Assembly (NCBI RefSeq): GCF_002150505.1
Contig: NZ_MSSV01000008.1
Coordinates: 62,001 to 126,000 of the forward strand
Length of the DNA stretch: 64,000 bases
From: Algoriphagus ratkowskyi
GTDB taxonomy: Bacteria; Bacteroidota; Bacteroidia; Cytophagales; Cyclobacteriaceae
Direction: 5' to 3'
The notes beneath the pieces were generated by a model. It was not told the origin of the DNA, searched no databases, and saw nothing but the letters and a program-made list of their open reading frames with translations. Position 1 is the stretch's first letter. The number at the start of each line of letters is the position of its first letter. Both the position numbers and the translations under genes were made by a program. Positions 9,295-19,216 of this stretch are shown here, in pieces.

Positions 9295-9738
9295 ATGAAA
9301 CCTTATCTATTCGCTTTAATATGCTTTTTTTCACTAGGTATAGGCTTGGAGCCTACGCAAGCTCAATCCAACTCTAAGATCTTGGGAGTGTGGTTTAATA
9401 GTCAAAAAACTACCCAAATTGAGATACTTGAGAAAGACGATCAGCTAATCGGGAAAATCATATGGATAAAGTATGAAGAGGGTGATCCCGAGACTTATTT
9501 AGATTTGGTGAACTCAGATACCAGCTTAAGAAATCGTCCATTGATGGGACTTACGATTTTGGAAGGTTTGGAATTTAATAATGGAATTTGGTCAGAGGGT
9601 AAGATCTACGATCCGAAATCTGGTATCAGTTATGCATGCGAACTGCAGCTCAAAAAGAAAGATATTCTTGAAATCAAAGGATTCTTAGGAGAGTCATGGG
9701 TGAGCCGCACAGTAGAATGGAATAGAGTAAAAAAATAA
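9295..9738 (+). CDS. DUF2147 domain secreted protein
   Basis: 147 residues with a signal peptide (1-23, ending PTQAQ). The mature part begins KILGVWFNSQKTTQIEI and contains GKIIWIKYEEGDP and LMGLTILEGLEF, typical of DUF2147, small lipocalin-like beta proteins exported to the periplasm. No enzymatic function is known. It is monocistronic, and a hairpin terminator overlaps the stop codon. Confidence 0.85.
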   Translation: MKPYLFALICFFSLGIGLEPTQAQSNSKILGVWFNSQKTTQIEILEKDDQLIGKIIWIKYEEGDPETYLDLVNSDTSLRNRPLMGLTILEGLEFNNGIWSEGKIYDPKSGISYACELQLKKKDILEIKGFLGESWVSRTVEWNRVKK

Positions 9739-9762
9739 GGCAGAGGATACTGCCTTATTAAT
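9734..9762 (+). terminator. Terminator of the DUF2147 gene
   Basis: AATAAGGCAG and CTGCCTTATT form a perfect 10-bp stem with a 6-base loop. The first arm includes the stop codon. The following T-content is modest. Confidence 0.65.
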
Positions 9763-9857
9763 TTCCATTTCTCTTAAAAGCTTTTTAACCAAAAAAAGCT
9801 CCATTCATCACTAAGACCAAATTCGAAGCAATTCTTTATTTTTTTTCTGAATACTTA

Positions 9858-10913
9858 CTAATTTTTTTGTTGCAAATAAAATGACTTCAGTATATAGGAT
9901 AATTGCTCAAATTCAATCAGAAAGGCGTCGTGGCCAGCATTAGAGCTGATTTCTTTATAAGTTCCTCTGCTCACATGTTGGCTAATAAATTGTGACTCTG
10001 AAGGAAGAAAAAGCAAATCTGAATTTACTCCAATCGCTAAAACATTTGCCAGAATTTTTGATAAAGCTTCCTCTGATCCACCTCGGTTTCTGCCCAAATC
10101 ATGACAATCCATAGTCTTGCTAAGGGTCCAGTAGGAGAGCGCGTTAAACCGTTTTGCTAACTTTTGACCTTGATATCTAAGATATGATGCAGCACGAAAA
10201 TCATCTAACTTATTAGATTGATCTGATTGTTTGGTTTCCAGGTCAAGTGGATGTCTATAAGTGAGCATTGCAATAGCACGTGCAGTTTCCAAGCCTTTTT
10301 GACCAGCCCGCTCATGAAATTCACCCCAGGTGCAGTCTGACTCTATTGCCATTCGCTGGGTTTCATTGAAGCCGATTACCCAAGGTTTTGTTTTGGCCGT
10401 AGATGCTAAAATGATTGCGTTTTTCAGCTTGTTCTCCAATAGGTATGCCCATTCCAGTCCAACTTGACCTCCTAGTGATCCACCGATAAGACTATGAATG
10501 TATTCTATTTTCAAATGAATCCTCAATCTCTCCAACCCTTGAGCTAGGTCTCTGGTCGTCATCTGTGGGAATTTATAATAGTAGGGCTTACCAGTTATGG
10601 GATTCTCACTAAAAGGCTGAGTAGAGCCGTAGCAAGAACCTAAAAGATTTGCACAGATGATAAAATGATTTGATGGATCGAAAAACTTATCCTCACCTAT
10701 CAAACCATTCCACCATTCTTGAGCATTGGAATCTCCTGTAAGCGCATGTATAACCCAGATCACATTTGATTTATCTGCATTGAGCTGACCATAGGTGGTA
10801 TAGCCTAAGTCAAATTCAGGGAGAATTTCTCCTGATTCCAAGTGTAAAGGCAAGCTAGAATGAAATATGTCCTGGGTCATGGTAATCGAAGCGTACTGAC
10901 TTTTAAGATTCAT
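9858..10913 (-). CDS. metX: Homoserine O-acetyltransferase
   Basis: Acetylates (or possibly succinylates) homoserine to activate it for direct sulfhydrylation in methionine synthesis; cytoplasmic. It is an alpha/beta-hydrolase fold enzyme with nucleophile Ser146 in GGSLGG, plus the family segments HALTGDSNAQEWW and NLLGSCYGSTQP. The Asp/His of the triad are in SDLLFLP and AGHDAF. At 351 residues it is full length. It lies 8 bases after metY under the same SAM riboswitch. Acyl-donor preference in this family cannot be safely told by eye. Confidence 0.93.
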   Translation of the reverse strand: MNLKSQYASITMTQDIFHSSLPLHLESGEILPEFDLGYTTYGQLNADKSNVIWVIHALTGDSNAQEWWNGLIGEDKFFDPSNHFIICANLLGSCYGSTQPFSENPITGKPYYYKFPQMTTRDLAQGLERLRIHLKIEYIHSLIGGSLGGQVGLEWAYLLENKLKNAIILASTAKTKPWVIGFNETQRMAIESDCTWGEFHERAGQKGLETARAIAMLTYRHPLDLETKQSDQSNKLDDFRAASYLRYQGQKLAKRFNALSYWTLSKTMDCHDLGRNRGGSEEALSKILANVLAIGVNSDLLFLPSESQFISQHVSRGTYKEISSNAGHDAFLIEFEQLSYILKSFYLQQKN

Positions 10914-10921
10914 TTTTTGAA

Positions 10922-12238
<1,317 letters not shown>

Positions 12239-12271
12239 TTATGGTTTGAAAAACGTGAGAAAATACAGAAG

Positions 12272-12295
12272 CTAGCTATTAATAAAATAGGCTAG
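12272..12295 (-). promoter_or_regulatory. Hairpin before metY, candidate riboswitch expression platform
   Basis: On the minus strand CTAGC-C-TATT and AATA-GCTAG form a stem with a 5-base loop about 45 bases before the metY start. It is followed by a pyrimidine-rich but not pure-T stretch, so it may be a weak terminator or a structural switch element. The stop codon of the upstream ORF lies in its first arm. Confidence 0.4.
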
Positions 12296-12390
12296 TCCAT
12301 ATAAGGCATAGCTTGCCAGAGGTAAGCAAATAGCTTGACCGAAAATGAAATCTGAAGAGATAAGAGAGAAAGAGGAAATCCTAGGTGCAT
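12292..12390 (-). CDS. Possible 32-residue upstream ORF in the metY leader
   Basis: ATG-started reading frame between the SAM-I aptamer and metY, encoding a hydrophobic peptide that starts MHLGFPLSLLSL and ends QAMPYMD, with TAG as stop. It is not unusually rich in Met, Cys or Ser. Its stop codon overlaps the hairpin at 12272-12295, so translation could affect folding. It could equally be chance; there is no strong ribosome binding site. Confidence 0.25.
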   Translation of the reverse strand: MHLGFPLSLLSLQISFSVKLFAYLWQAMPYMD

Positions 12391-12410
12391 ATGCGAATGA
12401 ACTTATAGTT

Positions 12411-12508
12411 CCAAATAAGATTATCTCATTTGGCAGGAATTGGCACCTTGGACTTTCCAGGTTGCCAGAGGGTCGATGAGCCTGTCTCTCGCCTCTTCTA
12501 TATAAATC
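12411..12508 (-). ncRNA. SAM-I (S-box) riboswitch upstream of metY-metX
   Basis: On the minus strand the conserved S-box core is readable: AGAGGCGAGAGACAGG, then ATCGACCCTC, TGGCAACC, the P3 hairpin TGGA-AAG-TCCA and AGGTGCCAATTCC. The latter two blocks are the hallmark of the SAM-I aptamer. A second hairpin, CCAAAT ... ATTTGG, sits at its 3' edge (12411-12433). Binding of S-adenosylmethionine should switch off metY-metX. The leader from aptamer to metY is about 185 bases and lacks a classic terminator with a T-run. Confidence 0.93.
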
Positions 12509-12545
12509 CGAGCACTAAAAGTGAAAGGATGATGCAAAGAAAGAA

Positions 12546-12584
12546 ATCGTGAGTGATAAAACAAAATGATTTTTCACTCACGAT
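12546..12584 (-). terminator. Terminator of the SulP/carbonic anhydrase operon
   Basis: ATCGTGAGTGA at 12546-12556 is the reverse complement of TCACTCACGAT at 12574-12584 (11-bp perfect stem). Read on the minus strand it lies 15 bases after the carbonic anhydrase stop and is followed by TTTCTTT. Confidence 0.75.
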
Positions 12585-12598
12585 ACAAAAAACTACTA

Positions 12599-13246
12599 TT
12601 AATTATTTAATTGATCTAGATCGTATCTGAAGATAGGATTGATGTTTTCGAAATTCGGTTCAATATTGACCAATTCATTAACTAGACCATTTTTCAGACC
12701 GTAAGCCCAACCATGGATAGTAGGTGCGTTTCTATTTTTCCAAGCTTTTTGAATCGTAGAAGTTTTAATTAAATGTTGACATTGTTCAATCACGTTGAGC
12801 TCTACAAGTCGATTTACTTTGTCTTCATGAACTTCTAACGCATTAATTTCTTGTTGATGGGTATTATATATTTCTTTGATATTGAGGAGCCATTTATTAA
12901 TTATTCCATAACTTTTATTGCCCAAAGCAGCATCAATTCCTCCACAGCCATAGTGTCCGCACACGATGATATGCTCTACTTTCAATACAACTACTGCATA
13001 TTCCAAAACGCTCAACAAATTGACATCTGTGTGAACGACCATATTGGCTATGTTACGGTGAACGAATATCTCACCAGGATCTGTACCCGTGATTTGATTA
13101 GCAGGAACTCTACTGTCAGAACATCCGATCCAAAGAAATTTTGGTGATTGCTGCTTTTCTAATTTCCCAAAAAAATTAGCGTCTGTTAACTGTTGTTCAA
13201 CTGACCACGCTTTGTTTTGTATCAGTAATTTCTCGTAAGGGCTCAT
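12599..13246 (-). CDS. Beta-carbonic anhydrase
   Basis: Zinc enzyme that interconverts CO2 and bicarbonate, cytoplasmic. The zinc ligands and Asp/Arg dyad are all present: CSDSRVP (Cys42, Asp44, Arg46) and HYGCGG (His98, Cys101). 215 residues, plant-type (beta) class. It overlaps the upstream SulP gene by 4 bases, so the two are translationally coupled. This pairing suggests bicarbonate supply, with the transporter importing the substrate or product of the anhydrase. Confidence 0.94.
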   Translation of the reverse strand: MSPYEKLLIQNKAWSVEQQLTDANFFGKLEKQQSPKFLWIGCSDSRVPANQITGTDPGEIFVHRNIANMVVHTDVNLLSVLEYAVVVLKVEHIIVCGHYGCGGIDAALGNKSYGIINKWLLNIKEIYNTHQQEINALEVHEDKVNRLVELNVIEQCQHLIKTSTIQKAWKNRNAPTIHGWAYGLKNGLVNELVNIEPNFENINPIFRYDLDQLNN

Positions 13247-14784
13247 ATTTTTTGGTGTATTTTATAATTTAAACCTATAACTGTTACTTTAATCTTTTTA
13301 TCTGGGCTTGAAGCGATAAAGTCGTTCAAAACCTCTTGGATATCATGATCAATAAATTGAGCCTTTTGGGCATTGATGATTACCTTACTTTCAGCTGGAA
13401 TCTTTTCTAGATTTTTCATTAATAAAGCCTTATTTAGAAATGAGACATCTTTATGTAGCTGAACAAGGTAATTTCCATTCAGTTCTGTTAAGGTTACGGC
13501 ATGAACAAAATTTGTCTTTATAACAAAGAATAATCCGAAAACCATTCCTATTCCTATACCGACTAAAAGGTCTGTAAATAGAATCGCAACTACTGTGACG
13601 ATGAACGGTATAAACTGATCCCAACCGTTCTTATAAATACTTATGAAGATCGAAGGCTTGGCTAATTTGTATCCTACGATAAACAAAACTGCCGCAAGAC
13701 AACTAAGAGGTATCAGATTTAATACATTAGGAATGGCTAGGACTAGAATCATCAATAACACACCATGGAAAATTGCAGACATTTTAGTCTTAGCGCCCGA
13801 TGCGACATTTGCAGAGCTTCTTACGATCACTGCAGTCACTGGAAGCCCACCTATCAAACCAGACAATGTATTTCCAATTCCTTGTGCTACTAATTCTTTA
13901 CTTGGAGGGCTGGTTCTTTTATAGGGGTCAAGTTTGTCAGATGCGTCAATACTCAGCAATGTTTCCAGACTACCAATTATGGCAATTGTTGCCGCTACTA
14001 TCCAAAAAGTACCCTCGCCAATCATGGAGAAATCCGGGAAGGTCATAAGATTACCAATCTGACCTAGATTCTCCAAAACAGGAATGTTTACCAGATGGTC
14101 TCCACCAAGCTGCCATTCAGGCTTCCAAATACCATAAAGGGAGTTGATAACAATACCTGAAATCACTGCCCATAGAGCTCCGGGAACAATGCCCAAAAGT
14201 TTATGACTTTTAATTTTTGGATTTTCAAAGAGAATCAAAATTGCCATTGCAACCAAGACAATAGGGATGGCTCCAATACTATGGTATTTTATGGCATACC
14301 AAATTGCCGAGAAAGTATTATGGTTGTCAGCTTGTATAAATGCTTGATCACCCATCAAATCAACATCATAACCAAAAGCATGGGGAATCTGCTTGAGGAT
14401 CAAGATTAAACCGATGGCGGTTAGCATTCCTTTAATAACAGAATGTGGAAAGTAGTAACCAATCACTCCAGCTTTCGCAAGTCCAAGAGCAAGCTGAATC
14501 AATCCAGCAATTACTATAGTCGCTAGAAATAGAGGAAATGTTCCCATGCTATTAATAGAATCGAGAACTATCACGGTCAGGCCTGCCGCAGGACCACTGA
14601 CACTTACATGTGAGCCGGATAGCGCACCAACTACTATACCTCCAACAATCCCTGCTATAAGCCCCGACATCGGGGGTGCCCCACTGGCAATAGCTATACC
14701 CAAGCACAGCGGCAAAGCAACAAGAAAAACCACTAAACTAGCGTTTAGGTCATATTTTAAATTCTTTCCTAAAAGTGTGGTCAT
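13243..14784 (-). CDS. SulP family anion (probably bicarbonate) transporter
   Basis: Inner-membrane SLC26/SulP permease of 513 residues with about 10-12 hydrophobic segments, starting KYDLNASLVVFLVALPLCLGIA. It contains the family signatures SGPAAGLTV and GGLPVTAVIVRSSANVASGAKT. The C-terminal part (about 430-513) resembles a STAS domain but is short. Coupling to a carbonic anhydrase favours bicarbonate over sulfate, but this is inference from context. Confidence 0.88.
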   Translation of the reverse strand: MTTLLGKNLKYDLNASLVVFLVALPLCLGIAIASGAPPMSGLIAGIVGGIVVGALSGSHVSVSGPAAGLTVIVLDSINSMGTFPLFLATIVIAGLIQLALGLAKAGVIGYYFPHSVIKGMLTAIGLILILKQIPHAFGYDVDLMGDQAFIQADNHNTFSAIWYAIKYHSIGAIPIVLVAMAILILFENPKIKSHKLLGIVPGALWAVISGIVINSLYGIWKPEWQLGGDHLVNIPVLENLGQIGNLMTFPDFSMIGEGTFWIVAATIAIIGSLETLLSIDASDKLDPYKRTSPPSKELVAQGIGNTLSGLIGGLPVTAVIVRSSANVASGAKTKMSAIFHGVLLMILVLAIPNVLNLIPLSCLAAVLFIVGYKLAKPSIFISIYKNGWDQFIPFIVTVVAILFTDLLVGIGIGMVFGLFFVIKTNFVHAVTLTELNGNYLVQLHKDVSFLNKALLMKNLEKIPAESKVIINAQKAQFIDHDIQEVLNDFIASSPDKKIKVTVIGLNYKIHQKI

Positions 14785-14881
14785 TCGTATTGTTTAATTC
14801 TTGACTTGTTATAAGAAACCGAATTGTAACTGACTTAAATTAAAAATATTTAAGCAAAATATTTAAAAAGCTAAGTCATTT

Positions 14882-16216
14882 CTATTTTGTTAGATGCTGA
14901 ATTGCTTGATTAACTGTGTGAAAATTAAACTCTTTTACCGCTAAATCCATTTTTTTCTCAATAGCATCAAGATTCAGATTACCAATGCTTCCTTCATGTG
15001 TATGCTTGAGATTAGTTTGATCCGGTGCAAAATTACCCGATTCAATATCTAACCCAACTTGTTTGTAAGCATCTCTAAATGGCACACCACTCAGTACTAA
15101 ATCATTGACTACTTCCACAGAAAATAGATGCTTATAAAAGGAATCAGATAGGATGTTTTCTTTGACTGTAACTGAATTAAGCATGAATCCAGTCATTTGA
15201 AGGCAGCTTTTCAAGGTTTCAATTCCTGGGAAAATCTCTTCTTTTAGTAGCTGTAAATCTCGGTGGTAACCTGTTGTAGTATTTGATAAGAGAAGAGAAA
15301 TTGTATTTGGTATTGATTGTATTTGATTTGATTTTGCTCTGATCAATTCAAAAACATCAGGATTCTTCTTATGTGGCATAATGCTACTTCCTGTGGTCAA
15401 ATCATCTGGGAAACTGATAAAAGCAAAATGCTGATTCATGAAAATACAGACATCGGAAGCCATTCTATTTAAAGTGCCTGCTATTCCAGCCATAGCAAAC
15501 GCAAGTGTTCTTTCTGTCTTACCTCGACTGTTTTGTGCATTGATGACATTGTGATGTAAGTCTGCAAAGCCTAAGAGCTCAGTAGTCATTGTCCTGTTCA
15601 ATGGGAAACTTGAACCGTATCCAGCGGCGGATCCTAACGGATTTTTGTTTGCGAGATCGAATGCAGCTTTCAGCAAACCAAGATCCTCACTTAAACTTTC
15701 AGCAAAAGAGCTAAACCAAAGTCCAAAGGAAGACGGCATAGCCAATTGTGTATGTGTATAGCCAGGCATGAGGTCATTTTGATGCTTTTCAGAAAGTGAA
15801 ATAAGAATAGTGAAAAGTGCTGAGCAATCTTCAACAATTTGCTCAATCTCATTTCTGTAGTAAAGCTTTAAATCCACCAAAACTTGATCGTTTCTGCTTC
15901 TTCCACTATGTAGTTTTTTGCCCACATCACCAAATCGCTCAGTAAGCAAAAACTCAACTTGGGAATGAACATCTTCCACGCCTGGAGCAATTTCAAACTT
16001 TCCTTCTTGAATCTCTTTATAAATATCCTTTAAACCTATCTGTAGAATCTCATTTTCCTCAGCAGTCAAAAGCCCAATCGTGGAAAGCATCTCGGCGTGA
16101 GCCATGGATCCCATTACATCAAATGGAGCCAATAGGATGTCAAAATCTGGATCTCGACCTATAGTGAATAATTCTACTTCCTTTTTACTGCCAGTTTCTT
16201 TTTGCCAAAGCTTCAT
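14882..16216 (-). CDS. argH: Argininosuccinate lyase
   Basis: Splits argininosuccinate into arginine and fumarate, the last step of the pathway. The fumarase/aspartase superfamily signature GSSIMPHKKNPD is present in the second half and the SGRSRNDQV segment near residue 105. 444 residues, full length. Its start overlaps the end of argE' by 4 bases. It is the last gene of the arginine operon. Confidence 0.95.
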   Translation of the reverse strand: MKLWQKETGSKKEVELFTIGRDPDFDILLAPFDVMGSMAHAEMLSTIGLLTAEENEILQIGLKDIYKEIQEGKFEIAPGVEDVHSQVEFLLTERFGDVGKKLHSGRSRNDQVLVDLKLYYRNEIEQIVEDCSALFTILISLSEKHQNDLMPGYTHTQLAMPSSFGLWFSSFAESLSEDLGLLKAAFDLANKNPLGSAAGYGSSFPLNRTMTTELLGFADLHHNVINAQNSRGKTERTLAFAMAGIAGTLNRMASDVCIFMNQHFAFISFPDDLTTGSSIMPHKKNPDVFELIRAKSNQIQSIPNTISLLLSNTTTGYHRDLQLLKEEIFPGIETLKSCLQMTGFMLNSVTVKENILSDSFYKHLFSVEVVNDLVLSGVPFRDAYKQVGLDIESGNFAPDQTNLKHTHEGSIGNLNLDAIEKKMDLAVKEFNFHTVNQAIQHLTK

Positions 16217-17289
16217 TTTAAAATATTTTTAGTAATCATCTCAGCGTAGGTATCAAGGATGCTGATATATCCTTCAATACCTTTCTGAATTTCGTTCAAG
16301 TAAATGTATTCATCTGCAGAATGTGACCGTGCTGAGTCCCCAGGACCAATTTTTACAGATGGATATGGAATCAAAGCCTGATCAGAAAGGGTAGGACTTC
16401 CATAAGTCTTTAGCCCTAGGTATTCGCCAACCTTCAAAATCAAATGCCCTTCAGGGACTTGCGAGGATTGAAGTCTTAATGAGCGCGGCGAAAGCTCAGC
16501 ACTTAGAGATGTTTTTAATTCCGACAAAGCTTCTTCCAATGAATAAGAATCAGTGACGCGAACATCTAATACAAATTCGCAAACATCAGGAACCACATTG
16601 TGTTGCTGTCCTGAGTGAATGACTGTTGCAGATACTTTGGATTTGCCTAAGAATCTAGAAACTTTTTCAAATCTAAAATCTCTAATCTTTTGCAAATCCT
16701 CTAAGGCTTCATAAATCGCATTTACGCCTTCCTCTCTAGCTGCATGACCTGCTTTTCCGTAAACTTTCGCATCTATCACCATTAGGCCTTTTTCCGCAAC
16801 AGCCATATCCATCAAGGTCGGTTCACCTACAATCGCTAGTTCACAGGGAGGAAGCTGATCAATCACTGAAGCAATACCATTTTTGCCAGAAATCTCCTCT
16901 TCTGCAGAAGCAATCATAATAAGATTAAATGGAAGATCCTGGTCATAGAAGTGGGTAAAAGCAGCCAAAAGACTCACTAAGGGCCCACCAGCATCATTAC
17001 TTCCTAATCCATAAAGCTTTCCATCTTTTGTGATTGCTTGAAAAGGATCCTTGGTATAGCCAGCGTTTGGTTTTACAGTATCGTGATGAGAGTTAAGCCA
17101 AATAGTTGGCTTATTTCTATCAAATTGAGATGCAAAAGCCCAGATGTTATTACCTGATTTATGAACTTCTATATCTCTGGTGGTTAAAAATTCTTCTATA
17201 AGCTCAGCAGTGGCGCTTTCTTCCTTAGAATAAGATGGGATTTCTATTAATTGGGTGAGAAGTTGAACTGCATCATGAAATAGAGTCAT
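16213..17289 (-). CDS. argE: M20 family deacylase of arginine synthesis (acyl-citrulline/acyl-ornithine deacetylase)
   Basis: Dinuclear zinc amidohydrolase of 358 residues. Metal ligands are in NSHHDTVKP (His68, Asp70), GSNDAGG (Asp99) and SAEEEISG (Glu130-132). In a pathway with ArgF' the expected substrate is N-acyl-citrulline, not N-acetylornithine. Because the carbamoyltransferase looks succinylornithine-type, N-succinylcitrulline is a real possibility. It lies between argB and argH, with a 4-base overlap to argH. Confidence 0.88.
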   Translation of the reverse strand: MTLFHDAVQLLTQLIEIPSYSKEESATAELIEEFLTTRDIEVHKSGNNIWAFASQFDRNKPTIWLNSHHDTVKPNAGYTKDPFQAITKDGKLYGLGSNDAGGPLVSLLAAFTHFYDQDLPFNLIMIASAEEEISGKNGIASVIDQLPPCELAIVGEPTLMDMAVAEKGLMVIDAKVYGKAGHAAREEGVNAIYEALEDLQKIRDFRFEKVSRFLGKSKVSATVIHSGQQHNVVPDVCEFVLDVRVTDSYSLEEALSELKTSLSAELSPRSLRLQSSQVPEGHLILKVGEYLGLKTYGSPTLSDQALIPYPSVKIGPGDSARSHSADEYIYLNEIQKGIEGYISILDTYAEMITKNILK

Positions 17290-17307
17290 CGATATATAAT
17301 TAATTAG

Positions 17308-18108
17308 TTAAAAGAGGTCATATCGACTTCTCTCAATTGTAGTTCCTGAGATCTTGCCTTTTGCCGCCAAATGAAGGTTCTCAGCTTTTCCAATCCACAC
17401 GTGATTGACACCTTTTTGTAAAGCTTCAAATGCGTTGTCCAACTTGGGAATCATTCCAGAGTGAATAACATTTTCTTTTTTCAGTTCCTTATAAATGTCC
17501 TCGTTTATCATAGGAATAATAGAATTTTCATTCTTTTCATCAATCAAAACACCACTCTTATTGAAACAGAAATAAAGATTGACTTGATGCTCTTTGGCAA
17601 GGCTGGTGGCTAAGGCAGAGGCAATATTATCAGCATTTGTGTTTAATAATTGGCCTTTAGCATCGTGAGTGATCGCATTAACCACAGGGAGCAAATCACC
17701 TAAAAGTAAATGATCAATCAGCTGGGTATTAACTTCCTGAATATCACCTACAAAACCATAATCAATTCCTTTAACCGGGCGTTTGATAGATCGGATGATA
17801 TTACCATCAGCACCACACATTCCTATTGCGTTTACTTTCAGGGCTTGAAGTTTAGCAACAATGTTTTTGTTAATCAAACCAGCATAGACCATTGTTACTA
17901 CATCCAGAGTTTCCTGATCAGTAATCCTCCGCCCGTCTACCATTTCAGGCATTACTCCAAGTGATTCACCAAATCGTGAAGCCATAACTCCTCCACCGTG
18001 AACCAATATTTTGTGTCCGGGGAATTTGGTGAATAGTGCTAAAAATTCATCTAGTTTTTCAGGAAAATCGATGACATTCCCGCCGATTTTGATAATACTG
18101 ATTTTCAT
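17308..18108 (-). CDS. argB: Acetylglutamate kinase family protein
   Basis: Phosphorylates N-acylglutamate, second step of the pathway. Amino-acid kinase fold with KIGGNV (residues 7-12), HGGG (37-40) and NADNIASALA near 155. 266 residues, the short form without the N-terminal helix found in arginine-inhibited hexameric enzymes, so allosteric inhibition by arginine is less likely. It sits 133 bases after argF', with two hairpins in the gap. Whether it prefers acetyl- or succinyl-glutamate is open. Confidence 0.92.
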   Translation of the reverse strand: MKISIIKIGGNVIDFPEKLDEFLALFTKFPGHKILVHGGGVMASRFGESLGVMPEMVDGRRITDQETLDVVTMVYAGLINKNIVAKLQALKVNAIGMCGADGNIIRSIKRPVKGIDYGFVGDIQEVNTQLIDHLLLGDLLPVVNAITHDAKGQLLNTNADNIASALATSLAKEHQVNLYFCFNKSGVLIDEKNENSIIPMINEDIYKELKKENVIHSGMIPKLDNAFEALQKGVNHVWIGKAENLHLAAKGKISGTTIERSRYDLF

Positions 18109-18134
18109 GTTTGTATAATAGTATTTTTAAAGGC

Positions 18135-18235
18135 ATTTCCCCGATAATTAAAGGGGAAATTGGGAGGAATCTCGTATGGGTGAAAGTTATTCCTTAGTGT
18201 TAAATTTTTCGTCGTGCTCGATTTCCTAAATCGAG
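18135..18235 (-). promoter_or_regulatory. Two intercistronic hairpins between argF' and argB
   Basis: ATTTCCCC (18135-18142) pairs with GGGGAAAT (18153-18160), and CTCGATTT (18217-18224) pairs with AAATCGAG (18228-18235). Neither is followed by a T-run in the direction of transcription, so they are more likely RNA-processing or mRNA-stability elements than full terminators. This is the longest of the gaps in the downstream half of the arginine operon. Confidence 0.45.
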
Positions 18236-18241
18236 ATAACT

Positions 18242-19213
18242 TTATAGCTGTTCCAGCAGGTGACTAATGACTGCCTGAGCCGCGAAAATTCTATTTTTGG
18301 CTTGCATTTGTACTAATGAGCGCTTTCCGTCTAATATTTCATCAGATAATTCTAAGTTTCTGCGTACAGGTAAGCAATGCATCACTTTAGCGTTTTCAGC
18401 ATGCTGTAAATGTTTATCGGTAAGCATCCATGAGGCGTCTGTGCAGATTATTTTGCCATAGTCATTAAAAGATGACCAATTCTTCACATATACAAAGTCA
18501 GCATCTTCGAGAGCTTTACTTTGATTATATTCTATGGTAGCACCATTTGTAAATTGTTCATCCAATTCATAACCGGCTGGATGGGTAATTGTTAGCTCAT
18601 GATCCATCCCAATCGTCCATTCTGCAAACGAATTGGCCACCGCATGAGGAATCGATTTGATGTGTGGTCCCCATGTCAAGACAACTTTTGGTTTTTTCTT
18701 TCCAGACCAATTCTCACGAATGGTAATCTGATCCGCTAGACTTTGAAGTGGGTGACGAGTGGCAGATTCCAAACTCACTACAGGAACTCCTGAATATTTA
18801 ACAAACTGAGAAAAAACAAAATCAGATGTGTCCTCTTCTTTATTTGTCAAAGATGGAAAGGCACGAATCGCAAGAATATCAAAATAGGAACCCAAAACTG
18901 CTGCAGCATCTTTGATGTGTTCTACAGTGCCACGATTCATGACTGCTCCATCTTGCATCTCCAGCGCCCAACCTTCCTTATCCATATTCAATACAATTGG
19001 CTCCATACCCAGATTCATAGCTGCTAGCTGAGTAGAAATCCTAGTCCTGAGAGATGGATTCAAGAAAATGCAACCAATGCGCTTACCAGCACCTTTTGCC
19101 TTATCTAGCGCAGGATTAGATTTGTAAAGAAGCGCTTTCTCAATAAGTTCATTGCCTAAATTGAGGGATTCAAATTTTGTAAAATGCTGAAGCGGCTGGA
19201 TAATATTGGCCAT
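18242..19213 (-). CDS. argF': N-acyl-L-ornithine carbamoyltransferase (AOTCase/SOTCase family)
   Basis: Transfers carbamoyl from carbamoyl phosphate to an N-acylated ornithine, giving N-acylcitrulline. The carbamoyl-phosphate loop FLNPSLRTR is at residues 50-58, and RHPLQSLADQ and HCLPVRRN are also present. 323 residues. In this family one residue before the EH pair sets specificity: Glu in the Xanthomonas acetylornithine enzyme, Pro in the Bacteroides fragilis succinylornithine enzyme. Here the aligned residue, in RGTVEHI, is Val97. Published swaps of that Glu to small or apolar residues gave succinylornithine enzymes, so succinylornithine is the predicted substrate. The alignment is by eye. 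Confidence 0.92.
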   Translation of the reverse strand: MANIIQPLQHFTKFESLNLGNELIEKALLYKSNPALDKAKGAGKRIGCIFLNPSLRTRISTQLAAMNLGMEPIVLNMDKEGWALEMQDGAVMNRGTVEHIKDAAAVLGSYFDILAIRAFPSLTNKEEDTSDFVFSQFVKYSGVPVVSLESATRHPLQSLADQITIRENWSGKKKPKVVLTWGPHIKSIPHAVANSFAEWTIGMDHELTITHPAGYELDEQFTNGATIEYNQSKALEDADFVYVKNWSSFNDYGKIICTDASWMLTDKHLQHAENAKVMHCLPVRRNLELSDEILDGKRSLVQMQAKNRIFAAQAVISHLLEQL

Positions 19214-19216
19214 GGA

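Noticed and set aside
12292..12390. Treating the metY upstream ORF as a classic amino-acid attenuation peptide
   Set aside because: The peptide has no run of Met or Cys codons, so a ribosome-stalling attenuator of the standard type is not supported; it is kept only as a low-confidence feature.
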